From Syntrophomonadaceae bacterium (GTDB taxonomy: Bacteria; Bacillota; Dethiobacteria; DTU022), in contig SLSE01000096.1 of NCBI GenBank assembly GCA_007130585.1, positions 1 to 10,601 on the forward strand: a stretch of DNA of 10,601 bases, in the 5' to 3' direction. Shown in pieces: positions 6,001 to 10,601 of this stretch. Below the pieces are notes generated by a model. It was not told where the DNA came from, did not search any database, and saw nothing but the letters and a program-made list of their open reading frames with translations. Position 1 is the first letter of the stretch. Every line of letters begins with the position of its first letter. The position numbers and the translations under genes were made by a program.

Positions 6001-7311
6001 TTGACAGATCTGGTTGCAAAGATCATAGCAGAGCAAAAAGAAAGTTTAATTGAGCTTAGAAGAGATCTGCATCGTCACGCTGAGCCGGCGTGGGTTGAAT
6101 ACCGCACTGCTTCCATCGCGGCCCGGAAATTAAGTGATCTCGGGTACGAATTAAAGCTGGGCCGTGAAGTGATAGACGAGAATTCCCGCATGGGCCTGCC
6201 TTCGGCCGCGGTCCTGGAAAAAGAATACGAAAGGGCGAAAGAACAGGGCGCCGACCCGGATTACCTGCCTCACTTCAGGGGAGGGTTTACAGGCTTAACA
6301 GCCACGCTTGATACCGGCAGGCCGGGTCCTGTAATCGGCCTGCGCTTCGATATTGATGCCAACGACTTAACCGAACCGGCCGGCAGGGATCATGTTCCCA
6401 CCCAGCAGGGGTTTGCCTCAGTTAATGAAGGGGCCATGCACGCCTGCGGTCATGATGCCCATGCTGCAATAGGTATCGGGGTAGCAACCGTTTTAGCGAA
6501 CTTAAAAGATCGCCTGTCCGGTAAAGTAAAATTCATTTTCCAGCCTGCCGAAGAAGGTGTGCGGGGGGCAAAATCAATGGTGGCCGCTGGAGTAACAGAC
6601 GATCTCGACCTGCTCCTGGGCCTCCATATCGGCTTTGGCGTAGATCAGCTCGGTGTTTTCGCCTGCGGAAACGAGCAGTTCCTGGCCACAACAAAGTATG
6701 ATGTAACCTTTACGGGAGTGCCTGCGCATGCCGGAAGCACCCCTGATGAAGGGAAAAATGCCCTGCTCGCTGCTGCGCTGGCAGTAACGGGCCTCTACGG
6801 AATTGCCAGGCATAAAGCGGGCAGTTCCAGGATTAACGTGGGAGTCCTGAAAAGCGGCAGCGGCAGGAATATTATACCCGACCTGGCCGAAATGAAGATA
6901 GAAATCCGCGGTGAAACCACAGAAATTAATAACTACATGGTCGGGAAAGCGCTCTCGGTACTTGAAGGCGCAGCCCGGATGCAGGAAGTTGAATACAGTA
7001 CTGAAGAAGTCGGGGGCGCACCTGCTTCGGTAAGCACTCCGGAACTGGTTTCGAAACTGGAGAAAATAGGGACTGCCCACCCCGGGGTCAGGCAGTTTCT
7101 CACCGAGTCGCCCTTTGCCGGAAGTGAAGATTTTACTTACATGATGCAGGCTATGGATAAACGCAACAAGCCTTCCGCCTACCTGATCGCGGGAACGCCG
7201 CTCAAAAGCGGCCACCACAAGCGGGACTTTGATTTTGATGAAGAGGTTATCCCCCTGGCAGCCGACGTGGTGGCTTCGGCAGTGCTTGATCTCGCCGGTA
7301 ACTACAAATAG
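6001..7311 (+). CDS. abgA: AbgA-like M20D amidohydrolase (aminobenzoyl-glutamate hydrolase-like)
   Basis: This 436-residue protein uses a TTG start at 6001 with AGGAGG at 5987-5992. Length and sequence closely follow E. coli AbgA: LRRDLHRHAEPAWVEYRTA near the N-terminus, LGREVIDENSRMGLP (53-67), RGGFTGLTATLDTGRPGPVI (93-112), GSGRNIIP and FAGSEDFTYMM. Metal ligands of the M20D family are visible: C149 and H151 in MHACGHDAH, E184/E185 in QPAEEG, H209 in GLHIG, and H405/H406 in SGHHKRDFDFDE. The AVTGLYGIARH dimerisation-type lid domain lies between. AbgA hydrolyses p-aminobenzoyl-glutamate in E. coli together with AbgB. No AbgB is next to it here, so it may act as a homodimer on another N-acyl amino acid. 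It is cytoplasmic, with no signal peptide. It sits between the carrier and an M20C enzyme in one operon. Confidence 0.88.
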   Translation: MTDLVAKIIAEQKESLIELRRDLHRHAEPAWVEYRTASIAARKLSDLGYELKLGREVIDENSRMGLPSAAVLEKEYERAKEQGADPDYLPHFRGGFTGLTATLDTGRPGPVIGLRFDIDANDLTEPAGRDHVPTQQGFASVNEGAMHACGHDAHAAIGIGVATVLANLKDRLSGKVKFIFQPAEEGVRGAKSMVAAGVTDDLDLLLGLHIGFGVDQLGVFACGNEQFLATTKYDVTFTGVPAHAGSTPDEGKNALLAAALAVTGLYGIARHKAGSSRINVGVLKSGSGRNIIPDLAEMKIEIRGETTEINNYMVGKALSVLEGAARMQEVEYSTEEVGGAPASVSTPELVSKLEKIGTAHPGVRQFLTESPFAGSEDFTYMMQAMDKRNKPSAYLIAGTPLKSGHHKRDFDFDEEVIPLAADVVASAVLDLAGNYK

Positions 7312-7323
7312 GAGGCTACTAAC

Positions 7324-8559
7324 ATGAGGGTTAGCAGGGAAAGAATTGAAAAAGATCTTAAGGACCTGGCCCGCTTTACTGCCGATACAGGTGGAAGGGG
7401 AATAACCCGTTTGCCCTTTACACCGGAAGACAGGGCCTGCAGGGAAGCAATTATCGCAAAGTTCGGGGATGCGGGTCTGCACGTGTATACAGACGGAATC
7501 GGCAACATATACGGCCGGCGGGAAGGCAGCCAGCCGGGGCTGCCCGCTGTTATGATCGGCTCTCACCTTGATACCGTTATCAATGCCGGCATCTTTGACG
7601 GTCCGGCCGGCGTTATTGCCGGGCTGGAAGTGGTAAGGGCATTAAACGACCGCTCAATCCAGACCGAAAAGCCGGTTGAGGTGGCCAACTTTGTAATCGA
7701 AGAATCAACCGCTTTCGGGAAAAGCTGCATTGGAAGCAGGGCTGTAGCAGGGGTCCTGGATTACGACGAACTGGCCACCCTGAAAGATAAAAACGGCAAA
7801 AGCCTGCAGGAAGCATTCAGGGAAGCGGGCATAACAAAAAAAGAAATCGAAGCTGCCCGCAGGGAAAAAGGTTCTATTGACAGCTACATGGAACTGCATA
7901 TTGAACAAGCCGACAACCTGATCAGGGCCGATAAACCGGTGGGCATTGTAACCGCCATTGCCGCCGCCACCCGCTTCAGGGTAAACATAACCGGACGGGC
8001 CAGCCACTCGGGCGCCACCCCGATGGGAGAACGAAAAGATGCCCTTTGCGCCGCAGCTGAAATCATACTGGGAATCGAGGAGATCGCCTCCGCAAAAGCC
8101 GGAAAAGATACCGTCGGAACAGTAGGCAACGTAACCGTCAGGCCGGGAGCAATAAATGTAGTTCCCGGAGAAGCCGAACTGGCCGTGGATCTCCGTGATA
8201 TCGACAAAGACGCAAAAGATATGGCCACTGAAAAAATTATCAGCCTGATTAAAAATACCGGGGAAAATAGAGGTGTCAAAACAGAATACACGATTACGGC
8301 TTCCGACACACCCGTTCCGGCAAGTCAGCGTGTTCTGGAAAAAATTAAGGAAGCCGCATCAGAAATTGAAATCCCCCACCTGGTCATGCACAGCGCCGCA
8401 GCCCATGACGCAGCATACCTGGCTGAAGTTGCCGATATGGGGATGATTTTTATCCGAAGCTACGGCGGGAGCCACAATCCCGAAGAATGGGCAGAGTTTG
8501 AAGACATTGCCCGGGGCACCGAAGTCCTTCTGGAAGCAACCCTGCGCCTGAGTACTTAA
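7324..8559 (+). CDS. M20C amidohydrolase: N-carbamoyl-L-amino acid hydrolase / allantoate amidohydrolase type
   Basis: This 411-residue protein starts at ATG 7324. Its AGGAGG (7310-7315) overlaps the stop of the preceding gene, so the two are translationally close and co-transcribed. Signature motifs are GSHLDT (79-84), AGIFDGPAGV (88-97), FVIEESTAFG (123-132), MELHIEQ (189-195), GRASHSGATPMGERKDA (224-240), VRPGAINVVPGEAEL (272-286) and YGGSHNPEEW (380-389). Dimetal ligands are predicted to be H81, D92, E127, H192 and H384, with E126 as catalytic base. The family releases the carbamoyl group as ammonia and CO2 from N-carbamoyl amino acids, or acts on allantoate, ureidoglycolate or beta-ureidopropionate. 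Family members usually have EEG(S/A)RF; here the segment is EESTAF, so substrate preference may differ. The exact substrate cannot be told from sequence. Confidence 0.85.
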   Translation: MRVSRERIEKDLKDLARFTADTGGRGITRLPFTPEDRACREAIIAKFGDAGLHVYTDGIGNIYGRREGSQPGLPAVMIGSHLDTVINAGIFDGPAGVIAGLEVVRALNDRSIQTEKPVEVANFVIEESTAFGKSCIGSRAVAGVLDYDELATLKDKNGKSLQEAFREAGITKKEIEAARREKGSIDSYMELHIEQADNLIRADKPVGIVTAIAAATRFRVNITGRASHSGATPMGERKDALCAAAEIILGIEEIASAKAGKDTVGTVGNVTVRPGAINVVPGEAELAVDLRDIDKDAKDMATEKIISLIKNTGENRGVKTEYTITASDTPVPASQRVLEKIKEAASEIEIPHLVMHSAAAHDAAYLAEVADMGMIFIRSYGGSHNPEEWAEFEDIARGTEVLLEATLRLST

Positions 8560-8591
8560 GCGGAAGCCCTGAATCAACCTGTGAAATGACC

Positions 8592-8620
8592 TTGCTTCAT
8601 CGTTGTTTTTATGGTACACT
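8592..8620 (+). promoter_or_regulatory. Promoter for the cold-shock gene
   Basis: TTGCTT (8592-8597), a 17-nt spacer and TACACT (8615-8620) give a moderate sigma-A promoter about 49 nt before the ATG. It lies just downstream of the amidohydrolase operon and suggests the cold-shock gene is transcribed on its own. Confidence 0.5.
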
Positions 8621-8632
8621 TTAAAAGACTTT

Positions 8633-8647
8633 GCCCGGTGAACGGGC
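8633..8647 (+). other. Short hairpin in the cold-shock leader
   Basis: GCCCG (8633-8637) and CGGGC (8643-8647) flank a 5-nt loop in the short leader, ending 7 nt before the AGGAGG. It has no T-run, so it is not a terminator. It could influence message stability or ribosome access at low temperature; this is inference only. Confidence 0.4.
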
Positions 8648-8668
8648 TATTTACAGGAGGTTTTTTTG

Positions 8669-8866
8669 ATGCAGGGTAGTGTTAAGTGGTTCAACCCCAA
8701 CAAAGGGTACGGTTTTATTGAAAAGGAAGACGGCGAGGATGTTTTTGTGCACTTTTCAGCAATCCAGGAAGAAGGGTTTAAAACCCTGGAAGAAGGCCAG
8801 AATGTCGAATTCGAAGTAGTCGAAGCCGACCGGGGCCCGCAGGCAACTAACGTTGTAAAACTGTAA
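8669..8866 (+). CDS. cspA: Cold-shock protein (CspA family)
   Basis: This small single-stranded nucleic-acid-binding OB-fold protein has 65 residues, the family's usual length. RNP1 is KGYGFIE (13-19) and RNP2 is VFVHF (26-30 region); GSVKWFN starts the fold. It acts as an RNA chaperone in the cytoplasm. I chose ATG 8669, 8 nt after AGGAGG (8655-8660); an in-frame TTG at 8666 directly precedes it and would add one Met but is too near the ribosome binding site. It has its own promoter and two hairpin terminators behind it, and stands apart from its neighbours in function. Confidence 0.95.
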   Translation: MQGSVKWFNPNKGYGFIEKEDGEDVFVHFSAIQEEGFKTLEEGQNVEFEVVEADRGPQATNVVKL

Positions 8867-8890
8867 AACCGGGCCAGCCGGTTTTAAAAC
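8865..8890 (+). terminator. Hairpin terminator candidate at the end of the cold-shock gene
   Basis: AAAACCGG (8865-8872) pairs with CCGGTTTT (8878-8885) around GCCAG. The stem begins inside the stop codon and its 3' arm supplies four T residues, then the sequence turns to AAAAC. It is a modest terminator, backed up by a second hairpin about 25 nt on. Confidence 0.5.
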
Positions 8891-8909
8891 ATATAATTTG
8901 ATCAAACTT

Positions 8910-8934
8910 GCCGGCACGCCGTGCCGGCTTTATT
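8910..8934 (+). terminator. Second terminator downstream of the cold-shock gene
   Basis: GCCGGCAC (8910-8917) and GTGCCGGC (8921-8928) form a perfect 8-bp GC-rich stem with a 3-nt loop (or a shorter stem with a larger loop), followed by TTTATTAT. This is the stronger end signal for the cold-shock transcript. Confidence 0.6.
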
Positions 8935-8992
8935 ATACCTGTTAAGCGCTGCCGCCCGGCCGGCCGGCATTGGACCTCTGCATAAAGTTACG

Positions 8993-9021
8993 CTGCAACA
9001 GGCAGTATTATAAACTATAAT
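8993..9021 (+). promoter_or_regulatory. Promoter candidate for the cyclase-family gene
   Basis: TATAAT at 9016-9021 is a perfect -10 box; CTGCAA at 8993-8998 is a weak -35 at 17-nt spacing. A TATTAT at 9006-9011 overlaps it. With terminators just upstream, the next gene needs its own promoter, and this is the best candidate. Transcription would start near 9028, leaving a leader of about 23 nt before the GTG start. Confidence 0.5.
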
Positions 9022-9050
9022 CATCCAGACGGGAAAGAAGGTAATCACAG

Positions 9051-9665
9051 GTGTCCCGGGAAAAAGAGATTATCGATCTGACCAGGTCTCTTGATCAGGA
9101 CCTGGAGATATACAGCGCAGGGAAGTATGAAGACCCAAAACTGACGCTTAAACCCTGGGCCTCGCTCCGGGAAGAGGGGTTCAGGGTTTCGCAGGTTTCG
9201 CTGGGCACACAGACCGGAACCCATATTGATGCCCCGTCTCATTTTACTGAAGACGGGGCTACCCTGGAGCAATTCCCGGTCCGGGGCCTGCTCGGGCCTT
9301 ACTGCTGGATAAACCTGGACACCATAAGCGGCAGCGCTAATCCGGGCGGCCAGGTCTCCGCTTACAAAGGCGAGTCAATTCTTTTTCTTGCTTCGCCGCG
9401 CGGCCATGCAAAGATCACTAAAAATGCCCTATTTACACTATGCAGTCTACCGGCCGGGCTCTGGGTGCTTTCCGGTAGCGTATCGGTAGAGGAAGGCGAT
9501 CCGTTTTATTTCAATCGCGCTGCAGCCGAACACGGTATCTTCCTGGTTGAAGATCTTGAGCCGGAAGCTTCAAAACAGGTTAAGCCCGGCGGGAAGCTTA
9601 TTGCCCTGCCTCTTAAACTTTCCGGGGTCAGCGGCGCTCCCTGCCGGGTAGTGGTGATCCAGTAA
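9051..9665 (+). CDS. Cyclase-family protein (kynurenine formamidase-like), atypical metal site
   Basis: This 204-residue protein, with a GTG start at 9051 and a weak GAAGG site at 9037-9041, belongs by pattern to the putative cyclase family (kynurenine formamidase KynB, isatin hydrolase). The family core is GTQTGTHIDAPSHF (52-65). Members usually carry H-x3-H-x-D; here H58, D60 and the catalytic-type H64 remain, but the first ligand is Q54. The C-terminal H...E pair seems to be N155 and E167 (NRAAAEHGIFLVEDLE), so a second His is also lost, though nearby H161 might substitute. Length is typical (KynB about 209). Such enzymes hydrolyse N-formylkynurenine or related amides in the cytoplasm. With an altered site the activity is uncertain. 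No tryptophan-catabolism genes are near. It converges with the aminotransferase gene, 10 nt between stops. Confidence 0.75.
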   Translation: MSREKEIIDLTRSLDQDLEIYSAGKYEDPKLTLKPWASLREEGFRVSQVSLGTQTGTHIDAPSHFTEDGATLEQFPVRGLLGPYCWINLDTISGSANPGGQVSAYKGESILFLASPRGHAKITKNALFTLCSLPAGLWVLSGSVSVEEGDPFYFNRAAAEHGIFLVEDLEPEASKQVKPGGKLIALPLKLSGVSGAPCRVVVIQ

Positions 9666-9675
9666 TGCAATTAAT

Positions 9676-10601
9676 TCAGGAAGCGATCCTGCTTACTTCT
9701 TCGAGCAGGCGATCAATTTCGGACATGGTGTTATAGGGGGTCAGGCCGACCCGCACCAGGCCGCCGCTTTTATCGAGCCCGAGCCTCTCAACCAGGCGAA
9801 TGGCGTAAAAATGGCCGTCCCAGACAAAAAGCCCTTTTTCTCCGAGCTTCTCCGCCACCTGCGCGGCTGAAAAATCTTTCACTGTGAAAGAAATGGTCGA
9901 CGTGCAGGGATGGCCGTCCGGCGGGCCGTATACTGTCACCCCCGGCAGGGCAATAAGTTCTGAGCGCAGCTTTTGGGCCAGGGGCCGCTCGTAGTTTTCG
10001 ATTATTTCCATTCCGCTGACAACCTTCCGGCGGCGCCCGGACAATCCGGGATCAGGAATGGCGGCAGAAACCGGGTAATCCTTTTTCACAAAACGTTCTC
10101 CCAGTTCGGCAATGAATTCCACTGCTTCAGAAGCCCCGGCAATTCCTTCGTGGTTTAACGTGCCGGTTTCGATCCGGTAAGGAATATCGCCCGACTGAAC
10201 GCGCAGCGCGTAAGCCGGCAGTTTCTCAAACTGTTCTTTCCGACCGTAAAGAATGCCAAGGTGTGGTCCAAAAAATTTATAAGCCGAACAGACCAGGAAG
10301 TCGGTTTCAAGATCCCGCACATCAATCGGACCGTGGAGAGCATAGTGTACGGCATCGATCACTGTAAGGGCGCCGACATCATGGGCGCTGCGGACCATAT
10401 TTTTTACATCGCTGACCGTCCCGACACCATTGGAGGCATAGTTGAAAGCGGCAAGCAGTGTTTTATCATTAAGCTTATTCCGGTAATCGTCAAGATCGAG
10501 AGTGCAGGTTTCAGGGTTAAACCTGGCTTCCCGGATTTTATAGCCCCTCTCTTCCAGGGCCAGCCAGGGCCCGCGGTTTGCTTCATGATCAATCTCTGTA
10601 A
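9676..10601 (-). CDS. Class-V aminotransferase, VC1184-type cysteine-desulfurase-like (partial)
   Basis: The C-terminal 307 residues are visible; the N-terminus lies beyond the right edge. The frame is open from 10599, so the internal ATG at 10398 is not the start. Fold-type I PLP enzyme features are TEIDHEANRGPWLALEERG at the visible start, ASNGVGTVSDV, the PLP-ring aspartate in VIDAVHYALHGP, and the Schiff-base lysine in SAYKFFGPHLG (codon 10276-10278). ETGTLNHEGIAG is a family hallmark. These match the VC1184 subfamily often labelled cysteine desulfurase. The position where SufS-type enzymes carry GHxCA holds WDGHFYA (9802-9822), so no desulfurase cysteine is present and sulfur transfer is doubtful. 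Substrate unknown; it could be an amino-acid lyase or aminotransferase. Its stop lies 10 nt from that of the converging cyclase gene. Confidence 0.85.
   Translation of the reverse strand, partial: TEIDHEANRGPWLALEERGYKIREARFNPETCTLDLDDYRNKLNDKTLLAAFNYASNGVGTVSDVKNMVRSAHDVGALTVIDAVHYALHGPIDVRDLETDFLVCSAYKFFGPHLGILYGRKEQFEKLPAYALRVQSGDIPYRIETGTLNHEGIAGASEAVEFIAELGERFVKKDYPVSAAIPDPGLSGRRRKVVSGMEIIENYERPLAQKLRSELIALPGVTVYGPPDGHPCTSTISFTVKDFSAAQVAEKLGEKGLFVWDGHFYAIRLVERLGLDKSGGLVRVGLTPYNTMSEIDRLLEEVSRIAS

Noticed and set aside
6574..7566. 330-codon open frame on the minus strand across the AbgA-like and M20C genes
   Set aside because: It is antisense to two well-supported genes, has no ribosome binding site or recognisable domain, and its composition is that of a shadow frame.
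8941..8972. GC-rich CCGGCCGGCCGG stretch as a regulatory palindrome
   Set aside because: Short, low-complexity GC repeats of this kind are common, and it has no promoter overlap or T-run.
9676..10398. A 240-residue aminotransferase starting at ATG 10398
   Set aside because: The same frame continues upstream to the window edge with family-conserved sequence; the ATG is an internal methionine and the gene is cut by the window.
10404..10592. 62-codon minus-strand frame near the right edge
   Set aside because: The class-V aminotransferase frame runs straight through this stretch with conserved residues, so this is an out-of-frame shadow.

Overview
The window looks like a chromosomal segment of an anaerobic, monoderm Bacillota (Clostridia or Desulfotomaculia-like; genus not determinable). 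The reasons are strong AGGAGG-type ribosome binding sites before most genes, TTG and GTG starts, a fermentative aspartase/dicarboxylate gene set, a secreted protein with a dockerin-like end, and a heliorhodopsin, a family largely confined to monoderm prokaryotes. No phage, insertion sequence, CRISPR array, tRNA or rRNA was seen.

Left arm, minus strand (about 1-4159). Reading in transcription order, a 619-residue protein joins a cyclic-nucleotide-binding-like sensor domain to a complete aspartate ammonia-lyase. After 135 nt comes a 397-residue protein with four N-terminal MORN repeats and a seven-helix heliorhodopsin that carries the retinal lysine (K382), the counterion glutamate (E249) and both family histidines. 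After another 32 nt comes a secreted CHAP-type cysteine hydrolase/amidase with an SH3-like region, a Pro/Asp-rich linker and the start of a dockerin; it is cut by the window edge and has no stop inside the window.

Centre (4160-4651). A 492-bp divergent intergenic region holds a promoter for the aspartase on the minus strand and a TTGACA/TATAAA promoter on the plus strand, with several perfect palindromes. A roughly 170-nt strongly structured RNA ends in an intrinsic terminator, and a second -10-like element lies just before the transporter. The RNA may be an independent small RNA (6S-like in layout) or an attenuator of the operon downstream. Its class is not recognised.

Right arm, plus strand (4652-9665). 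A DcuC-family dicarboxylate carrier is followed by an AbgA-like M20D amidohydrolase and an M20C N-carbamoyl-amino-acid/allantoate-type amidohydrolase. They look like one uptake-and-hydrolysis operon for an N-acyl, N-carbamoyl or aminobenzoyl amino acid. With aspartase next door, the region suggests handling of C4-dicarboxylates, aspartate and amide nitrogen. A cold-shock protein with its own promoter and terminators follows, then a cyclase-family (kynurenine-formamidase-like) protein that appears to lack two metal ligands. Converging on it from the right edge is a partial class-V aminotransferase of the VC1184 type, which lacks a cysteine-desulfurase catalytic cysteine.

The most noteworthy items are the MORN-heliorhodopsin fusion and its gene context, the sensor-aspartase fusion, and the structured RNA with competing pairings ahead of the transporter operon.
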